Assembly: GCA_949317995.1 (NCBI GenBank)
Contig: OX439048.1
Span: 26,541,495-26,605,494 of the forward strand
From: Acholoe squamosa
Taxonomy: Eukaryota; Annelida; Polychaeta; Phyllodocida; Polynoidae
Direction of reading: 5' to 3'
Length of the DNA: 64,000 nucleotides
In this document: one piece after another, positions 12,151 through 23,722 of the stretch
Position numbering within the stretch: the stretch's first letter is position 1
Layout: each line of letters opens with the position of its first letter
Notes under the pieces: model-generated
Database searches by the model: none
Told to the model about the DNA's origin: nothing
The model's input: only the letters and a program-made list of their open reading frames with translations
Position numbers and translations under genes: made by a program

Positions 12151-13773
12151 TATGACGATCTATTGTCTGAGAGAGCACATTTAGATTGGAATATCAATCT
12201 CTGTGTCATCTTTTGTCCATCTCATTTCCCCATCCAAGCAAACCAATTCAGACCTTCTTTCTTGGCTCCCTCTCTTAAAGTGTGAACACCTGATATAACA
12301 ATTTCCGCTCAGACATCTTTTTCCCTGGTGACTATTTGCGCATAGTCTTTTTCTATTTTTATTTTTCATCTCATGGGTTAAAGGCTCTTTCACGTAATTC
12401 AACAGGTGAGCTAGTTTCAGCTGAAGAGAATTAAGGGCATGGCGTTTAGATGAACCTGCTGATACCTGATATTGGGGGGAGGGGGGGATTCTAAATGCTA
12501 CTATAATTCAATAAAATCGATAACGAAACCTGAAAATGTGTGGGAAATGCATCCGCCGCCAATGCTGAGTAACTGGGTGAATGCGATTTGCCGTATAACT
12601 GAATTGGATAGATCACAAATTCGCGAGTTGTTTTCTATCCTCACATTCAATGGTGTTATTGGATAACGTAATAGAAAAGAAATCGAGAATTGCAGTAAAT
12701 GTCAGTTGAAATTGACGTTGAAATGCGCAGACATAATTCTTTCTACCTGATACAGCCAATCCTAAAAATCCACCATAAGGTGCAACGATCTGTTGGAGAG
12801 TGTATATATGTAGACCTAGCCCACCTGTCGGCGCCAGCTCATCACGTGATCAAACAGGTGTGTCTTTGAGGTCTCACGTCACATATTCCCACGATCACAA
12901 GGTATACATTCCTTCCACCTCCCTCCCCTACCCCATCCCCCTCCCCCCATCACAGCCACCGGTAAAGACGATATCCTGGTCTCGTAGGCCTTATTTACCC
13001 AGCACTTGGCCACTGGAGGAGCAATCATTGCCTACTCCATGGGCCAGTCCCTGTAACTCCATCTCCATCAAATACAGCCTATTGTACCCATGCTTAAACA
13101 AACCTCCTGCCCACACCCCTTGCTCGGCACCACCTCCAGGGGCCTGTGGAGTCAACTGCCGTGCGTGTCGCGCACCTCGCCACACACGCCGCCCTTTTCA
13201 CTGTCAATGATCCAAGATAGAGTTACAGCCACACGCCTTGGTCTCCCAACATTGCCTATCAAGAGGCTGCAGACTTCTTAGGCTTGTTTTCACTATGTTT
13301 AGTGTTTAAAATGGAGGATAGCAGATATCAAGACTGCTGGCATTCTGCGTATTTGACTTTGTCTTACAAATCACCAAGAGACATTGTGAATTAGTAGCAC
13401 TAAAGGGTGTCGCAAAATATTGTATATAGAATTTATATTCTTAATACACTTTTATGGCATTCATCATGGACCAGGAGGCTTTTTCTTGATAAGCTACGAC
13501 TGCGCCGTCGTACCACAATCCCCATAGGGATAGGATTTACATTTGCAGTCCTAGTGCTTCGCGCGATCATAGCGCCTTAAGAAATGACCTCCTGGTTAGT
13601 GCAGAGGGGGTCTGTCAGTTAGTGGGCACATTTCCCTTTCCTATTTGGCATCATCTGTAGGTAAATATGTGTACGAGATGTTTGCTGGTGTCGGATATCG
13701 AGCATGGAGGTGTCACGCATCAGGCCAATCACAACATGTTTGTCCCCATGTAGCATGACCACATGTAGACCTA
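12151..13773. other. Non-coding stretch
   Basis: No recognisable gene. A cytosine-rich, purine-poor tract spans about 12915-12960. Open frames on both strands in 12800-13280 are proline-rich, low in complexity and without recognisable domains. Confidence 0.4.
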
Positions 13774-13935
13774 CACTCTAAGAAATAACTGTTAAACCTA
13801 TGAGACATCCTCATTAAACTGAAGAGTGAAGCACTATAATCATATTGTAGTAAAACAGTGTAGTTACTACAATGAAACCCAAGATGGCAGCAGAGTGGCA
13901 CAATGAATATCATATGAAAATAACAACGAATCTCT
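13774..13935 (-). mobile_element. Copy of the CACTG-type MITE family, minus strand
   Basis: Read on the minus strand, this segment aligns with the element at 17156-17363 over a GTTGTTATTTTCA block, a CTGCCA block, an ACTACA block, a GAGGAT block and the end AACAGTTATTTCTTAGAGTG. It terminates against TA at 13772. The distal end beyond about 13935 has diverged and shows no CACTG. Confidence 0.6.
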
Positions 13936-15574
13936 TTTTTTATCAAGCAGAACAATACAAAACTGCAGCTGGTTGTAAACTCGTAATAATAGTCCAGTTT
14001 GCAAGCTGTAAAAAACAGAATCTAGCTGAGGCCAGGGTCTCAAGATTGTAGTTAGGAATTTTGTCTTGCAGCCTGCTTAGGCCACTCCAAGAAAACATTT
14101 CTCATCACCAAGTAATCAAAAAGTTCACGAGGGAGTAGTAGATGAGTTATTATCGATATGGACTATGAGCTTTCCTTTGGTACCAAACTTAAATTGGGTA
14201 GGTAGGGATTTTATTTTTATTTTGGAGATTTTTCTTAAGGCCAGCTGTACATTTTTGCGCCTATGTGACACAAATGTCATGTGCATGATAATAAAAAAAC
14301 AAAACTCCCATGTCTCAATATGTGCCAAAAGAAATCAAATTCCCCCCGCCAAAAAAAAGGCCAATAAAAAATTAGGGTAGGGAACATTACGTGAACTCAA
14401 CTTAGGCTCGTATATCCTTTCCAATTTGCCCTGAAACTACGTTTCTTTTGATATATAACATGCCTATATTGAATGGAAGCAAGATTCCCTTTGATGTACG
14501 GGAAAGAAGAGGTTTACCAAAAAAAAAAAAAAATATTCCGACCTACCGACCCTGGCATTTCAATTCATGTAACTGGATGTGAACGTACCGCTTGCATGGC
14601 TTCCCATAGTGCATTGGCCGAGACTTTCAGGGCCTTGTGGCGATTTATGAATGTAGCCACACCCCATCCTACAATCAGCGTCACCAAACACACCCACCGA
14701 CAGGGAATTCCTCTCAGCCAATCATATATCACCCTCACAGTCAGCCCCGAACTGATCATTTGGACCAATCAAATATGATGTAGGCTCTCAGCCCGAGGCA
14801 CTAATGACCTTTGACCAATCAGCGCCTTCGATACACCTGAGGCCAGTGGTTGCTGGCCAATTAGCGACCATGACACATCTGTGGCTCCCTAAAGTGATAG
14901 CAGTCTACTATGGCGGTCACGATGTACAGAAGTGTCAATTATGGTTCTGCATTATGCAGACGGGATTTGATAATGTGAAAGCTGGATGGGTGAGTAGTGG
15001 GTTGGTGGAAAGAAACCAATAGGTTGACTAAGTGGCTCAGATTGATTCCATGACTGACCGCAAAGGGGCAACTCTGTCAAGAGATGTATATCTTTAAGGG
15101 TTTTATTTCATTTGGGGCCTTCGTCTAAGCCTTAAGGAGCTCATGCTAATTGTTAAATGCGTAAGGATAAATTTTGCTTAGGTTTCTTTTCGTAGGTTTT
15201 GAACTATGAGGAGGAAACCTCAGAAATACTGGCCCTATGCCTCCGTCCCTCTTATAAACCGTATTCTTTTCATTCCTTATAGTAGAACAATCTATCATAC
15301 AAAAATAAATCAAGTTTTAATTTGTAAAGCCGTGGCTTGTCATCCCGGGCTTGTCATATGCTCGTCTTTTCTATGGAGAAAAGGACACTGCTTGCGGCGA
15401 CTGCTTTAGTGTCGCGTCCAACACGAGCAGCTCGCGTAAATCTCCTCTCTCTATACTGCTTACATAGGCCTCTTACGTCTGTCCAGAGAATTACTATACA
15501 GTAGAGGAGCCCCTCTATAGGTGAGTTATATTTTGGCATACTCACCGAAGACCAGAGCCAGTCTCCTAAAGTCC
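13936..15574. other. Non-coding stretch with a CCAAT-box cluster
   Basis: No recognisable gene. A poly-A run at about 14519-14533 is followed by ATTCCGACCTACCGACCCTGG, which resembles a sequence near 22800-22850 on the opposite strand. The CCAAT cluster is listed separately. Confidence 0.45.
14710..14870 (+). promoter_or_regulatory. Four evenly spaced CCAAT boxes
   Basis: CCAAT pentamers in the same orientation lie at 14718, 14765, 14815 and 14857, spaced 47, 50 and 42 bp apart. An inverted ATTGG lies upstream at 14613. The copy at 14815 (ACCAATCAGCG) is a near-ideal NF-Y site. Regularly spaced NF-Y sites occur at promoters and enhancers. No transcript was identified next to it. Confidence 0.4.
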
Positions 15575-15654
15575 ATAGTCCACTTGGCCTCTATCGCGTG
15601 ATTGAGCCATACATTTCCTATATAAATTTCTACGACATAGGCCTATTGGACTAT
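15575..15654 (+). repeat. About 79-bp foldback element, copy 1
   Basis: Starts ATAGTCCACTTGGCCTC and ends GGCCTATTGGACTAT, so the ends are inverted repeats. The core reads GATTGAGCCATACATTTCC. First of four copies within 445 bp. Confidence 0.85.
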
Positions 15655-15667
15655 CGATGTTACACCC

Positions 15668-15745
15668 ATACGCCACTGGCTCTGTCGCAGAAATTCATAT
15701 AGGAAATGTATGGCTCAATCGTGCGACAGAGGCCAAGTGGACTAT
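15668..15745 (-). repeat. About 79-bp foldback element, copy 2 (inverted core)
   Basis: Same element as copy 1, with the core reversed (GGAAATGTATGGCTCAATC). The left end is slightly eroded (ATACGCCACTGGC) and the right end is intact (GGCCAAGTGGACTAT). Confidence 0.85.
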
Positions 15746-15845
15746 CAACATCACATTGATAAGTGCATTGCCTGATTGCCATAGTTTGTACCGTGAAAAA
15801 AGTACCCACACATCTCGCTAACATTTGTTGTACTGTGTAACACCC

Positions 15846-15924
15846 ATAGTCCACTAGGCCTCTGTTGCAGAAATTTATATAGGGAATGTATGGCTCAATC
15901 GTGCGACAGGGCCTAGTGGACTAT
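15846..15924 (-). repeat. About 79-bp foldback element, copy 3 (inverted core)
   Basis: Starts ATAGTCCACTAGGCCTCTG and ends GGGCCTAGTGGACTAT. The core is in the same reversed orientation as copy 2. Confidence 0.85.
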
Positions 15925-15937
15925 CAACGTAAACCCC

Positions 15938-16017
15938 ATAGTCCACTTGGCCTCTGTCACACGATTGAGCTATACATTTCCTATATAGATTTTGGTGAAA
16001 GAGGTCCAGTGGACTAT
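15938..16017 (+). repeat. About 79-bp foldback element, copy 4
   Basis: Starts ATAGTCCACTTGGCCTCTG and ends GAGGTCCAGTGGACTAT. The core has the same orientation as copy 1. Only 13 bp separate it from copy 3. Confidence 0.85.
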
Positions 16018-17155
16018 CGATGTAACCACAGATTTGATTTCCATTTCAAATTGTTTTTAGGTCGACTTTATATTGATATATTCTTCATACCCAGCATGCA
16101 ATATGCACAATATACCTTTTTCCTCCCCTCTATCCCCACACTCTAATTTCCAATTCCCTCTCCACCCTCCACTGTTTTCTCCCTCCAATCTGTTCCCCTC
16201 CCTCGCTCCCCTCCCTATCTTCGACTTTCCATTTACCTCTCCTTCCTCCATTCTTTTTTTTTGACTTTCTCTTTAATATCTCACCTCCCTACCCCCTCCC
16301 ACCACCCATCTCCCCACCCCTAGATCCTTCTAAATATACTATGGCCATTTGGCTGTGTGGCTGGTAGCTTTGTGTGCTGGAGGCGTGGACCTGCAGGTAG
16401 ATGTAGGAGTGGCGTGTCGGGGGTCTGTTGTGACGGCTTCCCTAGTCTCTGGTTTCTCTGCAATCTGACTCAATGACTCCAAGACATGCTACAGATACAA
16501 CCACAACTTTCTTTGAGGCCTTTCAACATTGCAATTCTCCTTTTCTTCTGCAACTTTTTCTTGTAGTTATTTTGCAAATATTTAGTCAAATCTTTCTGTC
16601 AACAAAAACCTGAATGACATCTGAGGACCACTAATTTGTTTTTCATAACCACCAAGATTGATAGCATCTGAATTCATTGTGTACAAAAGAACTAATTCAT
16701 GTAGCATGCCTTGCCCCATTTTACCCATAAGACAGGCAAAGCCATGCAAGAGTTATCTTGTGCTACAATTGGTACTTAGTCGGAGGGTGGTGGAGTCTGT
16801 GGATTAAATATTTAGGCAGTGTAGACAAAATGAACACCACTCATGTATAGACGTGCAGAATTCTATTGGAGCTGCTCATTCCCCTGGAGTAGGTCTAAAT
16901 ATAGCTCAACATGAATTGCTCCTCCCTTCATGAATTATACACCGTAGATTAGTACATAATGGGAATCAGGTCGATTAGTCTGATGGGTGCTATATATGCA
17001 GAGTGGTGTTCTCTTATCTAAATTGCCCAAACCCCCCCCCCCTAGTATCTAACAGCCCAAATACCTGGTACGCACTGATAAACCTCCCATTCCTCCCAGT
17101 TTTCCCTGTTATAGAAAATTACAGGTAATAAGCTTCCAGCCACCCACCTCCACCA
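16018..17155. other. Non-coding stretch with pyrimidine tracts
   Basis: The plus strand is strongly C/T-rich across about 16110-16320. No gene or further repeat was recognised. Confidence 0.45.
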
Positions 17156-17363
17156 CACTGTAAAAAAGTGTCGAAATGACAAATGATTCCTCATCCCAAA
17201 CTTGCCAGAGATCCGTTGTTATTTTCAAACATTCCCTTTACCACCACGCTGCCACCTGGAATTTCTTGTAAAAACTACAATGGCTCCCTGTTTGATAATT
17301 ATGGTTGTTCACTGTTCAGTTTTACGAGGATCCCTGGTAGATTCAACAGTTATTTTTACAGTG
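17156..17363 (+). mobile_element. Most complete copy of the CACTG-type MITE family
   Basis: The 208-bp element starts CACTGTAAAAA and ends TTTTTACAGTG, so it has 11-bp inverted termini. CA dinucleotides flank it on both sides where a mariner-type element would have TA. Its right half matches the copies at 9947-10016 and (inverted) 13774-13935. No coding capacity. Confidence 0.75.
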
Positions 17364-17917
17364 CATGTGTAGGCTTATCGCATGTTAGCCATGATTAGTC
17401 TGGTCCTATATATGTCAGTCAGGCCCCAAGGGCTTTGACCTTCAGCTCAGGAGTAAATCTATTCCTGGTGCCTACACCAGTGTGAATAGGGAGAAGGACA
17501 AGGGGCCTTTGGCGCCGTTGGGAACTGCTATACCTAAATACCCTATACCTATGGTAATGCTGATGGTGAGTTAAGAATTAGGGAGTGTGATAGTGTGCTG
17601 AGGCTATTGGTGTCGTGACCAGGGTGGTCTTCTGCACGCTTAATAATCAGTCCAGTGGGGTCTGTCCTGCTGTCGGCCAGTCTGTTAGGACGCCCCATAC
17701 TGCTTTACAGTCCATCAACGTCTTCTAACTATACATGGAACTGTAGGTAGAGGCCACATTGTACAGTCAGCATTGGAATAAAGATAAAGGCAATAAGCCT
17801 ATCCCATCTCTTATGGCCAACGCAAGTGACATTGTTAGGTAGCCCACACATTAAGGCTAAAGGGTAAATGACTGTATAAGGGTAATCACACAGAACGGTC
17901 ACCTGCATCATCCTGGA
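17364..17917. other. Non-coding stretch
   Basis: No gene, repeat or regulatory cluster recognised. Confidence 0.4.
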
Positions 17918-18177
17918 GGGTCTTGCCAAAAGAAAACGATTTTTAAATTTTTAAAACGTGCATGTTTTCGCCCTGCCAAAAGTATTCTCGTCTTATCAAA
18001 AAGTGAAAACGTGCATGGATGCTTGATCCTCAAAGAGTGCACGTTTGCTATAATGTATGTGTTATACTGGGGGTTGTTTGGCAATGCAGTCAAAACGAGT
18101 TAGACCATGCTCCCACAGATCAGTGATCTTTGAAAGTTTTTAGTCAGGTTCTTCCTCGTTTTCTTTTGGCAAGACCC
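17918..18177. mobile_element. MITE with 22-bp perfect terminal inverted repeats
   Basis: The element begins GGGTCTTGCCAAAAGAAAAC and ends with the exact reverse complement, GTTTTCTTTTGGCAAGACCC. The 7-bp sequence TCCTGGA flanks both ends (17911-17917 and 18178-18184) and looks like a target-site duplication. The interior, about 216 bp, is AT-rich and repeats an ACGTGCATG motif; there is no coding capacity. Duplications of 7-9 bp suggest a hAT- or Mutator-like mobiliser, but the ends do not decide between them. Confidence 0.8.
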
Positions 18178-18566
18178 TCCTGGAGTCTCAGATAGACCCT
18201 TAGTGTGCAATCTACTTGAAGGGTACTTCACTCTACTTCACAGTACCTTAGTCCAGCCTACCTTCCAACCCAGGAACCAAAGCCGATTTCCATTTCATTA
18301 CATTCTGTGATCACTAATCTAGGTAGAGTTAAATCCTGTCCTCATTAAGCACAGCAGCACCATTGCAGACTGGTAACAGCTTTTCCTCCTCTGCTCTAGT
18401 AAGGGTTAAAAGATGGTGGCAGATGAGGGGAAAGGGCCCTCCCTGCGGGATTGCAGTGCTGAATTTGGCTAAGGGAGCAATAGAGGCTAGAAATGTGAAA
18501 AATATACTTTTCTACACAGAAAAAAGATGGTTTTCTCAAATACGTTCTCTTTCCTGGCACTTCCTC
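18178..18566. other. Non-coding stretch
   Basis: No gene or repeat recognised between the two inverted-repeat elements. Confidence 0.4.
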
Positions 18567-18888
18567 TATAGAGTCTGTTGAGGTTCCCGAAATCGTAGCA
18601 CTTTCTCGCCTCCTTTCGCGGAAACGGTTGAATTCCGGTCGCGTAACCCATGCATTTCATGTTTGTTTGCGATTGTCATAAAAACTTTCCTTCCTCTATG
18701 TAAAACACTGGGTAATATCATGAAAAATTACCATCATTTACCGAAAATAAGTGCAGCATCATTTGGTACTTTGTAATACTTGGTGGAGACAAACATAAAA
18801 TGCATGGGTCCCGTGACCGGAATTCTGCCAAATTGGAGAGCGGAGGCGAGAAAGTGCTCCGTTTTCGGGAACCTCAACAGGCTCTATC
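18567..18888. mobile_element. Foldback element with long (about 100-bp) inverted arms
   Basis: The left arm (about 18567-18668) and right arm (about 18787-18888) are near reverse complements. Shared blocks include CTGTTGAGGTTCCCGAAA, GCACTTTCTCGCCTCC, GAATTCCGGTC and CCCATGCATTT. The spacer is about 118 bp and AT-rich. The arms are GC-rich relative to the flanks. No coding capacity and no clear target duplication. Best read as a non-autonomous DNA transposon with long terminal inverted repeats. Confidence 0.75.
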
Positions 18889-20181
18889 TTTGGAATGTAA
18901 ATGGAATGTTTTGAATCCAAAGCAAGGCCTAAATAAGGGTTCTCAGATAAATGTGTTGCCATGGCAACCAAAATTATATTCCAAATAGAAAAAAAGAAAT
19001 AATGTCAACTGATAGAACGATTCATGGAGATTTAAAGCTGATCACATCAATTTTTTAATTTCACCTTTTACCTCGGAGGACCCTTTCCCCCTCATCTGTC
19101 CACAGATAGGCAGGATCATCCCCCTCCCGCACACACACGCCCAGGGGTGTATTCGAATTAAATGATTACTTAATATCATTGGGTATCTGGAATATGAACC
19201 GGGATATGGACAAGTCAGATACAACTTATAAACACTACATTCCATCGGCATTCAGTGCAATATGCCCTTTGCAGCATGACATATGCCGTTTGCAGCATAT
19301 AAATAACTCACTATCTGACATACGGTAGTCACATGACATGCTCTGGCCATGGCATGCATTCTGTCCCATTCCCCTACCCCCACCCACCCTGATGGCTCGT
19401 TAGGGTGCTCTCTCCATCTGGTTTGGTATGGGAGCAGCTTTCTGTGATGGTAACAGTAGAGGGCGCGCAGCTCGTTTGCCCTCTGCTTCATTATTGAATC
19501 AAGCACCCAGAGTCTTCAGTGCGTCCCACCAGGCGGCGACTCTATCGGATCCTCCACCAGAGGTCTCTGTGTGGGGGTCATGTTGCCCTATACCTTAATA
19601 AACAATGTGTGGTGACTGTGAGCCTCATCCTGGATAATCCTCACTTTCCTTTAATGTATCTAGCAAAATATGATAATTGGCGCTGTACGTATTAATATTA
19701 TTTGGCTGTGAATCAACAGCTGATTCATTTGAGATTTGATTAAGTTTTACATGGCCAACGTTGGGATTTTGATATCAAGTTAGAAGTTTGAACCTATATA
19801 GTCACTCTCTTGGTATGCAATGTAACAACGTATTTCAAATGGCTCAAGGGTTGTTATAGACCCCAAACGAACCTGCTTCTTCTCAATGATATCTCAGGTG
19901 TAAAGTAAATTGATTTAAAAACATTGATAACATGAGTCAACCTTTTTCTAAAATCACTGTTATCGGTCGTGTCTCTTACTGCTTACCTACCCCGATGGTT
20001 CTTTTTCATGAAGACACTATTCCAGAGAGAATGTTGCGATGGATGGAAGGCTGCCTCTTGTTCCCTTACTTAAAGTGCAAACAGCCACAGAGCCTCATTA
20101 TGGAGCTGCACTATGTGCCTAAATCTGATTCTGATGGGAGGAAGGCTGGTAGCTTGGTTGTTTGAGGGGGGGGGGTGTTAA
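18889..20181. other. Non-coding stretch
   Basis: No recognisable gene. A CTCF-like ACAGTAGAGGGCGC lies at 19453. An open frame at 19932-20165 (77 codons) has no recognisable domain. Confidence 0.45.
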
Positions 20182-20394
20182 ACCCTTTATACCATCCAGG
20201 ACTATTGGGCGTCATGATGCATGAATTCAGCCCTTGCAAGTAACTCCTATGGGGTTGATACACTGCCGGAGTGTCGGCATGATGTGCCAATGAAGTGTTG
20301 GCGAGCAGTCTCGCCACTGCTCGCCAGCTCTTCATTGTCATATCGTGACGACCACTGGGCATGACACACTCCTGCATTAGCGACCCTTAAACGG
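20182..20394. mobile_element. TTAA-flanked, piggyBac-like MITE with hairpin core
   Basis: TTAA at 20178 precedes (A)CCCTTTAT, and CGG-TTAA closes the right side at 20395. The core contains a 21-bp inverted repeat, 20289-20309 against 20316-20336 (19 of 21 pairs), with perfect inner arms GGCGAGCAGT / ACTGCTCGCC. CATGATGCATGAAT near 20214 is shared with the copy at 23509-23718. No coding capacity. Confidence 0.6.
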
Positions 20395-23300
20395 TTAAGT
20401 CTGGTCGTCAACGGTCGCCAGAGGCACTGTCACTTGTTTTAGTTGGCGCCGTTTAAACGCAATTGGGACGCTTTTGGTGGCAATTGACGCAGTTTACCGT
20501 CCTCGTCATAGACTCTGAACGCTTCCAATGACGATTTGTGGGAAGCCTGTGTATTAGTTAATGGTCCAGGAATAGCTGGCAATAGTGTGTTTGTCTTCTT
20601 TGATTTAAGTTCTATAGATCAAGTCTGTGAAATGAATTTGTTCATTTATCTGCAAACAAAGTGAATTGTCAAAATAAGAATGATAACAAATAAAGGCATA
20701 TTTTAAACACTGTCTCTACAATGTAGCGCATGTATTCCAAAATGGTCGCCATAATTATGCAAAGGCGATACTTATATACTACTTACTTATTGGTAAACAT
20801 ACCAGTCCTTAGCTACATCAGTGACTTTATTAAACTCCAGAAGCTGCAGCCTTACCACTCCCCCAACCCTCTCATCCCACCAGCAGGAAATTCTTATGAG
20901 GGACCAATATAGGACTCTTTAGTGCCAAACTGCAGATTCAGATATAGGATAAAGAAGTTGTGACTAGTTCTTGCCCCTGCCGTTGGCGGCGTGGCGGTAG
21001 CTGTCCAAGTATGATGGATACCTTAGGGGTAGACTTCTCTAACCCCGGCCTGGCTTCCAGTCATCAAAAAGCAATTCAGTAAGTGGAGCTGCAAAACCCT
21101 GGCCCTCAGTGGAGGGCTCTAGAGTCTGAGCGGCAGCAAATCTCACTTTGACCTTGTCATTTTGGTTTTAAGTCGTTGGGTCTGTGAGCTGATACTAGCC
21201 AGGCACTGGGCCCTTCCAGCTTGCGCCCATTAGGAATATAGAGAGGTCGCGTTATGACTAATGGACGTCTGCAGTGGGACTTGGCGGGTTTAGGATGGCA
21301 AGAATTCACACGGAGAGGGCTTTAGCAATGGTGTGTGTTAGTATGTGAGTGGTAGGAGGGGGAGGAGTGTTGGGAAGGGGGGACCCCTTTAAAGCCCAAA
21401 GAAGGTCCACTTCCACCCAAACCTCCCCACAGGAGTTTAGGTCCATTTTCTCGCATTCTTTCCTTCTTAGACCCTTCCAGTGTGACCTTGCATAAAACGT
21501 GACCTGACTACCCTTTGGAATCCAGACTCACCAAAGAGGTGTTTTCTCATGCAATCCAACCCCCACCCCATTCCTGAAAGGAGGCTAAAAATAATGAATA
21601 AATTCACATTCACCTGACCTAAATGCTTATCTCTGGCAGTGGCCAGCTTCAGAAGCAGTGGCCTTCTTTTCACTGTGGTTCCCACCATTGGGTTCATTTC
21701 CATTTCGACTGCGGCAGATACATTTATACCATATTGGGTATTAGCGTCCGACACCTTATCAAATTCTCATTCGTTATGTGACTGGGCTATAGCAGTGACA
21801 GAAAATGCCGCCCCGAGGCCTGCTAATTCGCTATCTCTGTGGATTTTGGAGTTGTGGTGTATTAGCCCCCCTCACAGGTCCTATTAAAGTCTCATCAGTT
21901 TGAAAGTTCCCAGAAACTGTCCTCAGCGTATACGCGTAAATTTGGCTGGAGAGGAAAGGGATTTAGAAAATCCACTTTGAGTAATGAAAAAATGTCAAGT
22001 TGTGGCGTCTCATGAAGCAGTGCTGGGGCGCCCTTGATCCCACCTGTCAATCAAACTGGCCAAAGTGACCACGTGATGTCTTAGGCCACTCCCCTCATCT
22101 CCTGCTACACACTCATTTCGTAAATGGGAACAATGTGTTTGCTGAATGGATTGGGAAAGTGGAATATATATGGTACTATTATTTGGTGATGTCCTGTGCG
22201 TGCTCTGTCCAAAGAGTAAGGCTTGAACACATTCAATGAGTAATCCATTTGCCTCTTTCTTGTGAATGTACTTTCACAGATTTTTTCAATTCAATAAAAC
22301 ATAATAAAGATAGAAATGTACTAAAAAAAAATCTAAGTGTACTCAGTACATCTTTGTAGTTTCCATAACTAGTCTTCTCCAAACAAGGTAAATGCATTTT
22401 ATTTCTATTATATTACAATACAATTAATTTTATATCATGCCTCACTGACCCACGCTAATTGTCAATTATTACTTACTTGTTGTATACAGGGCCAAAAAAA
22501 AAAGAAATATTGTGTGTTTCCAGGTACATGACTCAAATATCATTCTTTTTTTTATTATTATTATTTTGTATAGAAATGTATGGGCAGACATGTTGGATTC
22601 TATGATTTAACAGTAGAAATATGAAAAAACATAAGAAATGTGAATCATATATAAATGATATGAATGACTCACTGTTATGAACTGTATACCAATAGATGAG
22701 GACCTAGATAAGCTCCACAAAAATTGATGAAAAAATTATGAAAATTACAGGAAAATGCCCAGAAATCCCCCAAATGTGTCAACAAATTGCAAACTAATTT
22801 TTTTCCAGGGTCAGACCTATTTTGTTAGGGTCGGTCGGGTAACACTTACTGGAAACAAACCTTTTTTTAGGCCCAGTCTAAGAACATCACAGAAGTGAAT
22901 AAAGACGAAGTCCAATAATAGAAAAAATGCTCATACAATATGACTTTGGTTCACTAATTCGGGATACTCAAAAGATTTTTGCTCTCGTTACTTTTATCTA
23001 ACTCAAGCTCTAAAGACACCACACTAAGTGAAATTTATGTTAAATACGCCTCATTCGTTGCAGTAAATCAATGGCCTTTACGTAAAGCACACTTCGTATT
23101 TTGATAGTGCCTTTACCTGTAGGCCCACATTAGCTCCCTTTTATCACCACAGAGGTGCTAGATCATGACCTCACCTTTAACATTACTGAGCTGCTCCTGC
23201 CGACCCCTGTGAGCAGTTAGGCGTGAGCAAGTCCATTCAGAGCTGCTCGGGTAATGACACTGCACTTGGTGATAATGTCGGACATTGATAACCTCTCTAA

Positions 23301-23504
23301 ATGGGGGCCAATTATCTCCTCTGTGCCAAGACAAAGAGTTCCATGGCAATCTTTATGGATCCTACCCTCTCACACCATTTTACACCAACGATGTCTACTA
23401 CCCCCACCCCCACCACCACTCCCCTTAGCACCACCTGCTCAATGTCTGCACTATGAGCAGCTCCCCTGAGCTGTTCCACAGTGGCTTATAGAGAGGAGGC
23501 TTGG
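20395..23504. other. Non-coding stretch
   Basis: No recognisable gene. 22240-22930 is strongly AT-rich with several short A/T runs, and includes GGGTCGGTCGGG near 22830, related to the sequence near 14540. A GGAGGGGGAGG-type purine tract spans about 21350-21390. Confidence 0.45.
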
Positions 23505-23508
23505 TTAA

Positions 23509-23718
23509 CCCTTTATTCGTCGTATGATGCTTTAATACAAGATGCCAATTTCTTGCCTTGCATCATGCCGAAATGCAAGTATAGTGTATCAATCCCGCAG
23601 GGTCGGCATGATGCATGAATGCAGCCCTGTCGAGCAGACTCGCCAGGGCTGCATTCATGCATCATGCCGACCAAAGGGCACGACATATATATTAAAACAA
23701 GGTGCATCCATGAAAGGG
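23509..23718. mobile_element. TTAA-flanked, piggyBac-like MITE with perfect 29-bp hairpin
   Basis: The 210-bp element is bounded by TTAA on both sides (23505-23508 and 23719-23722). Its ends are CCCTTTAT and ATGAAAGGG. The core is a perfect inverted repeat: left arm 23601-23629 and right arm 23644-23672, with a 14-nt loop that itself carries CGAG/CTCG. TTAA target sites and CCCTTT-type ends are typical of piggyBac-superfamily elements. It encodes no protein and would depend on a transposase in trans. Confidence 0.8.
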
Positions 23719-23722
23719 TTAA

